64,000 nucleotides of DNA from Patescibacteria group bacterium UBA2772 (lineage in GTDB: Bacteria; Patescibacteriota; Minisyncoccia; Moranbacterales; DUUL01), in the NCBI GenBank assembly GCA_002352545.1, contig DEIO01000026.1, positions 1 to 64,000 on the forward strand. Reading direction: 5' to 3'. Shown in pieces: positions 44,649 to 53,695 of this stretch. The translations under genes were made by a program, and so were the position numbers. The notes under the pieces were generated by a model. That model was given only the letters and a program-made list of their open reading frames with translations, made no database searches and was not told where the DNA came from. Positions within the stretch are counted from its first letter, which is position 1; each line of letters begins with the position of its first letter.

Positions 44649-46049
44649 ATGATTATTATGACCAACGAAGAGCTGTGGCAAGCTGTGTTGGGGGAGATGG
44701 AGCTATCAATTTCTAAGGCTAGTTTTACTACATGGTTTAAAAATACCTCTATTTTTGGTATTTCAGAAAATCTAATTGTTATTTCCGTTCCTAATATATT
44801 CGCAAAAGAATGGCTTGAAAAAAAATACAAAGAAAACTTATTAAAAGCCATCAGACAATATGATACAAAAATAACATCCCTCTCTTGTAAAATAGGCAAT
44901 TCAGAAAATAATATAGTTTCTTCAACTAATAAAGAATCCTCTTCTGACCAAAATATCAGAAGAACGATAGATATTAGAAAATCTTTTATAAATAAACCTA
45001 TACAGAAAAGACCTAACTCTTATAGATCTAATTTAAACAAACGTTATTCTTTTGAAAGTTTTGTTGTAGGTAGTAATAATGAATTGGCTTATGCTGCTTG
45101 CCGTTCAATCGCCGAGTCTCCTGGTAAAAACTACAATCCTTTGTTTATTTATGGTGGTGTTGGTCTGGGAAAAACCCATTTACTTCAATCAACAGGAAAT
45201 TATGCTTTAGAAATAAATCCCGATATCAAAATTCGTTATGTGAGTATGGAACGCTTCACAAATGAATTGGTTGATGCTATTCAAAAATCTCGTGCTAAGG
45301 AGTTTAAAAACAACTATATTGACTTAGATATACTTATTTTAGATGATGTTCAGTTTTTAGCAGGAAAAGAAAAGACACAGGAAGAATTTTTTCATATATT
45401 TGAATCTTTATATCACTTAGGTAAACAAATAATACTAAGTTCTGATAGAGCTCCTAAATCAATTCCTACGATAGAAGATCGTTTGAGATCTCGTTTTGAA
45501 GGAGGAATGATGGCTGATGTTAATAAGCCTGACCTTGAAACTAGAATAGCTATTATTAATAAGAAACTAACAGAAAAGAATTCTTCCTTACCAGAAAATG
45601 TCGTAGAATATCTAGCTACCAATATTTATCATAATGTTAGAGAACTAGAAGGTGCTTTAAATAAAATTATTGTCACTTTTCAACTAAGAAATACCATCCC
45701 CACAATAGAAGATGTTACTGAATTAACTAGAGATGTTATTTCAGTTAACAGACAAAAAAATCTAACTACATCTAAGATAATAAAATCAGTTTCTGATTTT
45801 TATGATGTTAAACTAGAAGAGGTTATTGGTAAATCTAGACAGAAAAAAATTGTTAAACCTAGACAAATTAGTGTTTATTTTTTAAGACAAGAGTTAAATC
45901 TATCTTTTCCTGAAATAGGGAAGGTATTAGGTGGTAGAGATCATTCAACGGCTATATATGCTTATGAAAAAATAACGAAGGAATTAGAAAATAATCTTTT
46001 ATTAAAAGATCAACTTAAGTTTATTAAAGAGAAATTCATCGAATATTAG
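44649..46049 (+). CDS. dnaA: Chromosomal replication initiator DnaA
   Basis: 466 residues. Domain I (NEELWQAVLGEMELSISKASFTTWFKNT), a low-complexity domain II, and an AAA+ domain with Walker A GGVGLGKTH (169-177), Walker B LILDDVQFLAGK, and sensor and Arg-finger motifs (ILSSDRAPKSIPTIEDRLRSRF). The C-terminal DNA-binding domain has the signature GGRDHSTAIYAYEKI. The size is normal. Either of the first two Met codons (44649 or 44658) may start it. It opens the dnaA-dnaN-DciA-like cluster usual at oriC. Confidence 0.98.
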   Translation: MIIMTNEELWQAVLGEMELSISKASFTTWFKNTSIFGISENLIVISVPNIFAKEWLEKKYKENLLKAIRQYDTKITSLSCKIGNSENNIVSSTNKESSSDQNIRRTIDIRKSFINKPIQKRPNSYRSNLNKRYSFESFVVGSNNELAYAACRSIAESPGKNYNPLFIYGGVGLGKTHLLQSTGNYALEINPDIKIRYVSMERFTNELVDAIQKSRAKEFKNNYIDLDILILDDVQFLAGKEKTQEEFFHIFESLYHLGKQIILSSDRAPKSIPTIEDRLRSRFEGGMMADVNKPDLETRIAIINKKLTEKNSSLPENVVEYLATNIYHNVRELEGALNKIIVTFQLRNTIPTIEDVTELTRDVISVNRQKNLTTSKIIKSVSDFYDVKLEEVIGKSRQKKIVKPRQISVYFLRQELNLSFPEIGKVLGGRDHSTAIYAYEKITKELENNLLLKDQLKFIKEKFIEY

Positions 46050-46326
46050 TCTGTGCATAAACTTGTTAATAACTTGTTTATTTCTTGTTATTTGCCTGTT
46101 AGGTTACTTAATAACATTCTGTTAATAATTATATTGAAAATTCAATAATTAGTTAAAAATTGAGTTTTCAACAAAATTACTAACATGATTTATACTTTTT
46201 ATCTTGAATTTAATACACAGAAAAAAGTTATTGAATAAGGTATTAACTATGGTTTTCAACAGATCTTGTTACTTAATATATAATAATAGTAATTATATAA
46301 AGAATAATATTAAATAATTATAAAAA
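46050..46326. other. dnaA-dnaN intergenic region, oriC candidate
   Basis: 277 bases, extremely AT-rich towards the right end, as in a DNA-unwinding element. It has one perfect DnaA box in reverse, TGTGCATAA (46052-46060), and TTGTTA/TTAATA-rich repeats. Together with the boxes before dnaA this is a reasonable bipartite oriC. Confidence 0.55.
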
Positions 46327-47475
46327 ATGAAATTTACATGTAAAACGGTTAATCTAAGAGAGGGGATATCAAAGGTAGAAAGAATTGTTTCAAAACAAAC
46401 AACTTTGCCAATATTGGGAAATATTTTAATATCATCAGAAAAAGGTAGATTAGTATTAGCTGCAACTAATCTAGAAATTGCAATTAAGGTTTATATTGGA
46501 GCAAAAATTGAAAATGAAGGGAGTATAACTATACCAGCAAGAATAATTGGTGGTTTTCTAAACACAATTAAGGATGAAGTTGTTTCTGGTGAGCTAGAAG
46601 GATCGGAACTTAAAATTACAACTGAAAACCACAAGATAAAAATAAAAGGAATTGATGCAAAAGATTTTCCTATTATTCCAGATGTTCCTGATGAAGCATT
46701 TTTTTCAATCAAATCAGAAAAATTAAACAAAGCAATTTCAGGTGTACTTGTTTCAGTTGCGCATAACGATACAAGACAAGAGCTTAATGGCGTTTTAATG
46801 AAACTTAAGGATAAATCAATTACACTAGCTTCAACAGATAGTTTTAAATTGACAGAAATAGATATTAAGGGCATAGAAGTCGAAGATGAAGTTAGTTTTG
46901 AAAATTTTAGAGAAAAAAAATCATCAATTATAATTCCAGCTTTAGCACTTATGGAGGTACAAAGGGTTGCAAAGGATGAGGATATTAATATGGTAGTTGA
47001 ACAAAATCAATTATTTATTAGCACTAGTGAAATTAAAATTGTTTCAAGATTAATAAATGGAAACTATCCTGAATACAAACAGGTTATTCCAAAAAAGTTT
47101 GATATTGAAGTTGAAATAGAAAAGGAAAAGTTAATTAACGCAGTAAAAATTGCTTCATTAGTTACAAATTCACAAAATGGGGAAGTTAATTTTCAAAGTA
47201 CAAAAGAACTTGATGCACTTCTTATTACTGCTCAATCAATGGATTCTGGAGATAATCTATCTAAGATCCCAGCAAAAATAACAGGTGTTGAATTTGATAT
47301 TTTTTTTAATTGTCGTTTTATACTTGAAGGATTATCGAGTGTTTTATTTGATTGCGAAAAGATTTTAATCAATCTAAATAAACAAAAATCACCTGTTATG
47401 TTCAGGAAGATAAAAACAAAAGGTGAAATTGATGAATCTTTTTCTTATACTATTATGCCAATAGTTAAATCATAA
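46327..47475 (+). CDS. dnaN: DNA polymerase III beta sliding clamp
   Basis: 382 residues with the three-domain clamp pattern: VSKQTTLPILGNILISSEKGRLVLAATNLEIAIKV, then VSVAHNDTRQELNGVLMKL with LASTDSFKLTE, and the C-terminal YTIMPIVKS replacing the usual YxxMPMRL. The dimeric ring tethers polymerase to DNA. It directly follows the presumed origin. Confidence 0.97.
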   Translation: MKFTCKTVNLREGISKVERIVSKQTTLPILGNILISSEKGRLVLAATNLEIAIKVYIGAKIENEGSITIPARIIGGFLNTIKDEVVSGELEGSELKITTENHKIKIKGIDAKDFPIIPDVPDEAFFSIKSEKLNKAISGVLVSVAHNDTRQELNGVLMKLKDKSITLASTDSFKLTEIDIKGIEVEDEVSFENFREKKSSIIIPALALMEVQRVAKDEDINMVVEQNQLFISTSEIKIVSRLINGNYPEYKQVIPKKFDIEVEIEKEKLINAVKIASLVTNSQNGEVNFQSTKELDALLITAQSMDSGDNLSKIPAKITGVEFDIFFNCRFILEGLSSVLFDCEKILINLNKQKSPVMFRKIKTKGEIDESFSYTIMPIVKS

Positions 47476-47482
47476 TTATTAG

Positions 47483-47770
47483 ATGAAAAGTTTTAATTCA
47501 CTCTTAAAAAAAAGAGTTCAAAATACAAAAAAACTTTCTTTTGATATTCATATTATAAAACAAACAACAGATTTTGTTATTGAGGATATGTTTGGAGAAA
47601 TTGGTAAAAAATATATAAAAGTTAAGGACTGGAAGGACGGTGTCCTTGTTTTAGCTGTTTCTAAGTCTGTTTGGAGAAATGAAATTTTTTTAGTAAAAAA
47701 TAAACTAAGGTTTGAAATTAATAAAAAGATAAAACAAAATATTGTAAAATTTATAAAAATAAATAAATGA
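47483..47770 (+). CDS. DUF721 (DciA-like) protein
   Basis: 95 residues. The DUF721 core is visible: an N-terminal helix, a region ending in VKDWKDGVLVLAVSKSVWRNEIFLVKNKLRFEINKKI, with the characteristic W-x-x-E/N and the loop before the Asn. DciA proteins load the replicative helicase in bacteria that lack DnaC or DnaI. The position right after dnaN fits that role. The stop (TGA) overlaps the ATG of the next gene (ATGA). Identification rests on a short domain. Confidence 0.7.
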   Translation: MKSFNSLLKKRVQNTKKLSFDIHIIKQTTDFVIEDMFGEIGKKYIKVKDWKDGVLVLAVSKSVWRNEIFLVKNKLRFEINKKIKQNIVKFIKINK

Positions 47771-49398
47771 AAATAATTAAAAAAATTGGTAAAATTATAA
47801 ATTTTTTAGAAAATGGTCCAATTACAGTAAAAACATTTTTAATCTCATTTTCTGCTGTAGTTGCAGTGAGATATATTATTGAAAATATTCTATTTGGTTT
47901 TCAAAATTATTCCTTTGCTTTTATTATTGGTTCCATGATACAGGGGACTTTTTTATTTTTTTTGATGGCAAGTATTACTATATTAACCTTTCTTGTATTT
48001 TTTACTAAAGAGAGAATTTCTAAGTTAGCTAATATAATTCTTTGGGGGCAATGGTTGATTGTCTTACCTCCAATTATTGATAAAATAATTTTCAAATCAG
48101 AAAGTTTCTGGAGTTTCTATATTTTTGATAGTGTAGTTGGTTTATTTAAAAGATTTTTTACTTTTTTTGGAAACAATCCATCATTTGGAATAACTTATGG
48201 TACAAGAATAGAGATTCTCTTAGCTATAATAGGGATAGGTTTTTATGTAGGTTTTAAAAAGAGAAGTTTTTCAAAGGGCTTATTGGCACTATTTTTTACA
48301 TATATTATATTATATACATTCGCAGTTTTCCCTAGTTTATTAACATTTATTATAAAAGGTTTTTCTGGTAGTGATATTTTTAAACTTCAAGGAGCTGATG
48401 TTGCTGCCCAGTTTTTAACATCTCTTGAAATTTTTGATTTTGCCAAGAAACCAGCAAAAATAGCGCTTCATTTTAGAGCTTCGCTTTTTTATACAGTGGT
48501 TTTATTTGGAAATTTACTATTTTTACAGTTTATTTTAAACAAAAAAAGATTTTTAGCATTGTTAAAGAACGTAAGATATCCACAAATGTTCTTTAATTAT
48601 GGGCTTTTTTTTGTGGGACTTGCTATGGGTTGTTTTTATTTTAAAAGAAACATTTCCTTTGATGTCTTTGGTGTCTTGGTCGTTGTTAATTTGATAATAT
48701 CAATTTTCTCTGCTTGGTTCTATTCTGTATTTGTTAATGATTTGATGGATATGGAAATTGACAAAATCACAAATAAGGAAAGACCTCTAATTAAAAAAAT
48801 ATTTAACAAAGAGGAATATAGAGAATATGAGTTTGTTTTTATGGGGATGGCACTGCTAACAGCTATTGTTGTTGGGTCAAAGTTTTTCTTGATCATAACA
48901 GTTTATCTTTTGATTACCTGGGTTTATTCATGTTATCCATTTAGACTTAAAAGGGTAATATTTGTTTCCAGTGTAGTTTCTGCTGGAGCATCTATCTTGT
49001 TTCTTTTTATGGGGTTCATTGTTTTATCAGACAACCAATCTCTTATAGGTTTTCCATGGAGAATAGGAATCTTTCTGTTAGTCGTTTACATAATACTCAT
49101 TCCAATTAAGGATCTAAAAGATATAGAAGGCGACAAGAAAAATCATATTTCTACAATTCCAATTTTATTAGGGGAAGATAATGCTAGATTTGTCTTTGGG
49201 ATAGCACTTTTTATTAGTTATATTGGATCAGTTCTTGTTCTGAATGAGAAAAAACTGTGGTTTTCAGCAATAATTTTTGGCTCTATTAATTATTGGTTGC
49301 TAAATAACAAAAAAATAAAAATAAAGCATATAAACTGGTCTATTCTAGGGGCGGTTTTTATTTATGGAGTTTTACTTGTGGCTATTTCCTTTTTTTAA
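47767..49398 (+). CDS. UbiA-family prenyltransferase with extra N-terminal membrane domain
   Basis: 543 residues. The C-terminal half is UbiA-like: first Asp motif NDLMDMEIDKITNKERPL and second LKDIEGDKKNHISTIPILLG, which bind the Mg-diphosphate of a polyprenyl donor, with seven or eight membrane helices. The first 220 residues are an additional multi-helix membrane region that usual UbiA enzymes lack. The acceptor (quinone precursor, heme, phospho-sugar or lipid) cannot be told. It is translationally coupled with the DciA-like gene by the ATGA overlap. Confidence 0.8.
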   Translation: MKIIKKIGKIINFLENGPITVKTFLISFSAVVAVRYIIENILFGFQNYSFAFIIGSMIQGTFLFFLMASITILTFLVFFTKERISKLANIILWGQWLIVLPPIIDKIIFKSESFWSFYIFDSVVGLFKRFFTFFGNNPSFGITYGTRIEILLAIIGIGFYVGFKKRSFSKGLLALFFTYIILYTFAVFPSLLTFIIKGFSGSDIFKLQGADVAAQFLTSLEIFDFAKKPAKIALHFRASLFYTVVLFGNLLFLQFILNKKRFLALLKNVRYPQMFFNYGLFFVGLAMGCFYFKRNISFDVFGVLVVVNLIISIFSAWFYSVFVNDLMDMEIDKITNKERPLIKKIFNKEEYREYEFVFMGMALLTAIVVGSKFFLIITVYLLITWVYSCYPFRLKRVIFVSSVVSAGASILFLFMGFIVLSDNQSLIGFPWRIGIFLLVVYIILIPIKDLKDIEGDKKNHISTIPILLGEDNARFVFGIALFISYIGSVLVLNEKKLWFSAIIFGSINYWLLNNKKIKIKHINWSILGAVFIYGVLLVAISFF

Positions 49399-49400
49399 AT

Positions 49401-49428
49401 TTTGCATAAATAGAAAGTGTGTTATAAT
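49401..49428 (+). promoter_or_regulatory. Promoter of the T4SS-like operon
   Basis: TTTGCA (49401-49406), 16 bases, TATAAT (49423-49428) with an extended -10 TG in front. It lies just after the UbiA stop and is the only clear promoter before the 14-kb rightward gene series. Confidence 0.65.
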
Positions 49429-49461
49429 CAAAACAAGTTTGAGAAACATACTTAAATTATT

Positions 49462-49486
49462 TTGATGTAAGTGTTGTTTACATCAA
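49462..49486. promoter_or_regulatory. Palindrome in the T4SS-like operon leader
   Basis: TTGATGTAA (49462-49470) mirrors TTACATCAA (49478-49486) around 7 bases. It lies between the promoter and the first ATG, so it could be an operator or an mRNA hairpin. Confidence 0.45.
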
Positions 49487-49509
49487 TCATCAAAAAAAAA
49501 TAAAAATAA

Positions 49510-50697
49510 ATGAAAAATAACAATATTTTAGGATTATTAAACAGAAAAAAGGTTGTTTTTTTTGTTATCTTTGCTTTTGCATGGTTCCAGTTTTCTCTTG
49601 CAGATGAAAACACATTAAATCGTTTTGAGGATTCAGATGGCGATGATTTATCAAATCAAGAAGAACAAGCAATTGAAACAGATCCAAATAATGCAGATAC
49701 AGATGGCGATGGCTGGTCTGATGGTGTTGAGTTTAAGAGTGGTTTTGACCCTTTAGTAAAAGACGGAGCAGAAAGTGAACCTGTATTAGGTGAAAGTGAA
49801 GAAGTGAAAACAAATAAAGAAGATGTCTTAGTGGAAGCTACTAATGAAGATGAAAACAAAGGTGAGAGTCCTACAAATACCAAAGAGTCTAATACTGAAG
49901 ACGAAGACGCTGGTGAAGTTGATGAAGAGGCTAATGCAACAGTAATTCTTAAGGAAGAGACCAATAAAGTTAAACCAAAAGAGGTAGACTTTTTAAAAGA
50001 GGTTGCTGTTAATAAAGAAATCTTAGAAACAATTGCAGAATCTGGTGAAAATGAAAAATATTCATTAACAGAAGATGAAGTTAAAGATATTGTTGCTACA
50101 ACAATTCAAAAAGCTAATCTTGGTCAGGAATTAGAAATAATTCCTGAAGAAGAATTAAATATTCAAGAAGAAGTTACTGGAGATGATGAAGTGAGTCTTG
50201 AAGAGGAAAAAAAGAATGTTGAAGAATATTTTGTAAAGGTAGGATATATTATTTTTGAAGAAGCTCCTTTTCTTTTCAAAGATAGCGGTAATATGGTTGG
50301 CGTAGCCACAACCCTTATCACAGGAATGGGAAATGATATGGAGGATGGTGAATCTTCGAACATAACAGATATAAAAAGTAAGACAGGTGCTATATATGAA
50401 AAAGTGAAAGAACTAGAAGTCCCATATGTTCTGAAAGATATTCATAAAATAGGACTTTCTTTACAGAAATATATGCTTGGACAAGACGAAACACTTACAA
50501 CAGACAAAGACGATCCTGTTGCTCTAACATCAATGCTTGGGAAAATACAAGCTGTTATGTCAGAAGCAGATGTGTTAGGTGAGGATACATTAGGAATTTT
50601 AGATCAATTTGATATAGATGCCTTTGATATTTCAGATATAACAGGCTCTGTTGATATGCAGGAAATGATGGATACATCATCTATGTATGGTTTGTAA
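49510..50697 (+). CDS. Secreted Ca-binding-repeat protein
   Basis: 395 residues, acidic. A signal peptide (VFFVIFAFAWFQFSLA) precedes two thrombospondin type 3/EF-like Ca repeats (DSDGDDLSNQEE and DTDGDGWSDGVE). A long Glu/Asp-rich low-complexity stretch follows, then a helical C-terminal half. It may be a surface or stalk protein. It is the first gene of the operon, 30 bases before the next. No family is recognised beyond the repeats. Confidence 0.75.
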   Translation: MKNNNILGLLNRKKVVFFVIFAFAWFQFSLADENTLNRFEDSDGDDLSNQEEQAIETDPNNADTDGDGWSDGVEFKSGFDPLVKDGAESEPVLGESEEVKTNKEDVLVEATNEDENKGESPTNTKESNTEDEDAGEVDEEANATVILKEETNKVKPKEVDFLKEVAVNKEILETIAESGENEKYSLTEDEVKDIVATTIQKANLGQELEIIPEEELNIQEEVTGDDEVSLEEEKKNVEEYFVKVGYIIFEEAPFLFKDSGNMVGVATTLITGMGNDMEDGESSNITDIKSKTGAIYEKVKELEVPYVLKDIHKIGLSLQKYMLGQDETLTTDKDDPVALTSMLGKIQAVMSEADVLGEDTLGILDQFDIDAFDISDITGSVDMQEMMDTSSMYGL

Positions 50698-50727
50698 ATC
50701 TACTTAAAATATTTATACAGATATAAA

Positions 50728-51639
50728 ATGTCAAAAATAAAAAAAATAGTAGCATCGATTGTAATAGCCTCGTTTCTTCTTACATCAGTCACACCAACAA
50801 TTGTACACGCTGAAATGTGGGGTACAAATATTGCATCAAGCATGATGAAACAGGTTTTAGAGCAAGTTTATCTTGTTTTAAGAAAAACAATTTTGCAAAC
50901 ATTGAAAAGGGAAGCAAATGAAATGATAAAAAGCAGTATTGAAAAAGCTGTTTCTGGTTCTTCCGGTGAACCAATGGTGGTTTCTGATTACGAAGACTTT
51001 ATATTTGGTGCGGCACAAGTTGCTGCTGAGGACACACTGGATGATTTCTTTTCTGTTTTACAAGAAGGAGTTTCTTCTGAAGAAAGAGATATGTTAAGAA
51101 ATGTTGAACAAACAATAAGTAAACAACTAACACCAGCAATACCAGAAGTTACATTGCGTGAAGTAGTTGATTCTGATGATCCAATAAGTGATATTTTTAA
51201 TCAAAGTAAAGGTGGTGGAATAGGAGCTTTAATGTCTTATCAATTTGGTGCTTACAATAATTCTACGAACGCTTATGTAAATGCAAAGCAAATAGTTCAG
51301 TCCAAGGCTAGGCAAGTTGCTGAAGCGCGGAAAACAGAGGTACTTGCTGGTAGTGGATTTAATACTGTAGTTGATGGGAATAAAGTTATTCCAGGAAAAG
51401 TTTCACAGGAAATTGTTTCTGCTGCTGAGCAAATGCCAATAGAGATGATTAATAATGCTAGTTCTTTAGAAGAAGTTATTGCTAGTTTTGTTGTTTCATC
51501 AGTTACATCATTTGTAAAGAGTGGAATTAATGTTGTCACCAAGCCAATTAATAACGAAATGAGAAAAATTCGTAGGAATATTGGTAAGAATGGAGTGCAA
51601 GAACTTCAGGATAAACTTAAAAAAGGTCTCACAATCTAA
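50728..51639 (+). CDS. Secreted protein of the T4SS-like cluster
   Basis: 303 residues with a signal peptide (IVASIVIASFLLTSVTPTIVHA). The mature protein is alpha-helical (MMKQVLEQVYLVLRKTILQTLKREANEMI near the start) without Cys. The position before the VirB6-like gene resembles VirB5/TrbJ-like proteins, which are also small secreted helical subunits, but there is no direct motif. Inference only. Confidence 0.6.
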   Translation: MSKIKKIVASIVIASFLLTSVTPTIVHAEMWGTNIASSMMKQVLEQVYLVLRKTILQTLKREANEMIKSSIEKAVSGSSGEPMVVSDYEDFIFGAAQVAAEDTLDDFFSVLQEGVSSEERDMLRNVEQTISKQLTPAIPEVTLREVVDSDDPISDIFNQSKGGGIGALMSYQFGAYNNSTNAYVNAKQIVQSKARQVAEARKTEVLAGSGFNTVVDGNKVIPGKVSQEIVSAAEQMPIEMINNASSLEEVIASFVVSSVTSFVKSGINVVTKPINNEMRKIRRNIGKNGVQELQDKLKKGLTI

Positions 51640-51650
51640 AAAGCAAAAAA

Positions 51651-53684
51651 ATGATACTTTTCAAAAACAAAAAAGTAGCGATAAAGGTATTTATACTCAT
51701 AGTGATAGGAGTTTTCTATTTTGGTTTACCAGCGCTTATTCCTACGACGTTTGCATCAAAAAATATAACTTCTGCTGAAGTGATGAATCAAGGAGCCGAC
51801 CAGAAACTTGATGGTTGGGGACCTGATATCGCTAATTGGATCATTATAAAAGCATTACAACTAATGCAATCTGTTTCTGGTTTTGTATTGGGATTAGGAA
51901 TGTCATTAGTTGATCTTACGCTATCAGATAAGATGTACGAACAAGTTTTTTTTGCTGGAAGCAGTGTTGAAGCGATTAATACTGGTTGGGGATTAGTTCG
52001 AGATTTTGTTAATATGTTTTTTATACTTATATTAATATTTGTTGCAATTGCGACAATTCTAAGAGTAAATAAGTTTTCAGATAAAAAGTTTATTGTATAT
52101 GTAGTTTCAGCAGCACTTTTTGTGAATTTTTCGAAACCAATAACGATGTTTATTATTGATATTTCGAATTTGGCCATGTCTTTTTTTATGAGCAATATTA
52201 GAGAAGGAAATGCCAGTTACTCATCAGCTCTTTTGAATGCGCAGGGACTGGGAGAAATTTTTAAGAGCGACACGCAGAGTGCAGAAACTATGGGTATGTT
52301 GGTAGCGTGGATAGTTGAAATAGTATTTAAGTTTATTATGGGTGTAATGCTTTTATTACTAGGTTTTTCACTTATTGTAAGATTGATTGCACTTTGGGTA
52401 TTGATAATTCTTTCCCCACTTGCATTTTTTGCAATGGCTCTTCCCGGAACTGCAATTGCAAGTATAAAAGGAACCTGGGTTAATAAATTAACTTATTGGT
52501 GTTTTTATGGGCCTGTAATGTTGTTTTTCTTCTGGTTAGCACTTGTTCTTGTAAGTGCGATTGGATTAAATGTTGCGTTTGGTGATGCGGAATTGCAAAT
52601 GGCAGGAATTAATAAAAACCATTTCATAATAGGCGCTTTGAAAATAATTATACCATATGCATCTTGTATATATATGTTATTTTATGGCTTTGATCTTTCT
52701 AAAAAGATGGCATCGCAGGCTGGACAAGGAGCTTCTTGGGGACTTGGCAAATCAACAGCAATGTTTGCTGGTGGTGCATTAGCAGCTAAATATGCAGGAA
52801 GAGGTATTGCAAAGGGTGCTAACATGGCAACGGGTGGAATTGCTCCAGTTGCAGTGTCTAATGTAAAGGAATCGTTTAAAAGGAATCGTCAGGCTGGCGC
52901 ACTACAGAAAAAAGCTTTTGTACCAGGTGGTGCATTGGATAACAATGTTCATAAATCAAACCTTGTTAATGAAGCTACCAAGCAATGGGATCAGAAAGGT
53001 ACACCTAGTGACAAAGAACTTTTGAATATCATGAATAAAAAACCTAGTCTTGTGGGGAAAACAATTGGAAATGCTGCGGGTGTAACAGGAACTAGAGCAG
53101 AGGCAGAGGCAAAAAGAAAAGCTGCCGCAATTAAATTAGCTGAAAAAGGTAAACTGGATAAAGATGGTTATGGAAAGGCTATGAGTTTGCTTTCAAATGA
53201 CAGTGGAAATTTAGAAAAGTTTGAAAAAGCTGCTAAAAAGAGAAATAGAAAAGAATTTATTGAGTATGGTATAGATAAGAACCTAGACAAAGGAGTGGAG
53301 GATGCTATTGTAAATGAAGAAACAAGGATGGGTACCACTATGTCGGCAGACGATAAAACAGCATTTAAAGCAAAAAGTAAAGAAAAAATAAGAAAAGAGG
53401 CTTATGAAAGTGAGTTAAAGAAAATGAACTTATCTGAGATTATGGAACAAAGTCCAGAATTTTTAGAACAAGGAGAAGTTAAAAACTATTTAAGAAAGAG
53501 TACTGGAGAGGGTGTTGAAAAAAGATTTAGCGTGAAGCAAATGAGAAAACAAGCAGCTGAAAACTTAGATGGTAAAAAACAGAAAATATTAGCTGATGAA
53601 AGATTCTTTGAAGAAAGTAAGCCAGATTTATCACCAGATTCTGCTGAAGATGAAAGAGATGCATTAAGAAATATGAATGGATAA
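51651..53684 (+). CDS. VirB6/TrbL-like membrane protein
   Basis: 677 residues. A signal peptide or first helix, then about seven further membrane helices in residues 1-370. Segments NTGWGLVRDFVNMFFILILIFVAIATI and FIMGVMLLLLGFSLIVRLIALWVLIILSPLAFFAMALPG carry the TrbL/VirB6 pattern. A Gly/Ala stretch (QAGQGASWGLGKS) leads into a charged cytosolic tail of about 300 residues (KKAFVPGG, many Lys/Glu helices) with no known domain. It would form the inner-membrane channel of a T4SS-like apparatus. Confidence 0.8.
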   Translation: MILFKNKKVAIKVFILIVIGVFYFGLPALIPTTFASKNITSAEVMNQGADQKLDGWGPDIANWIIIKALQLMQSVSGFVLGLGMSLVDLTLSDKMYEQVFFAGSSVEAINTGWGLVRDFVNMFFILILIFVAIATILRVNKFSDKKFIVYVVSAALFVNFSKPITMFIIDISNLAMSFFMSNIREGNASYSSALLNAQGLGEIFKSDTQSAETMGMLVAWIVEIVFKFIMGVMLLLLGFSLIVRLIALWVLIILSPLAFFAMALPGTAIASIKGTWVNKLTYWCFYGPVMLFFFWLALVLVSAIGLNVAFGDAELQMAGINKNHFIIGALKIIIPYASCIYMLFYGFDLSKKMASQAGQGASWGLGKSTAMFAGGALAAKYAGRGIAKGANMATGGIAPVAVSNVKESFKRNRQAGALQKKAFVPGGALDNNVHKSNLVNEATKQWDQKGTPSDKELLNIMNKKPSLVGKTIGNAAGVTGTRAEAEAKRKAAAIKLAEKGKLDKDGYGKAMSLLSNDSGNLEKFEKAAKKRNRKEFIEYGIDKNLDKGVEDAIVNEETRMGTTMSADDKTAFKAKSKEKIRKEAYESELKKMNLSEIMEQSPEFLEQGEVKNYLRKSTGEGVEKRFSVKQMRKQAAENLDGKKQKILADERFFEESKPDLSPDSAEDERDALRNMNG

Positions 53685-53695
53685 AGCAAAACAAA

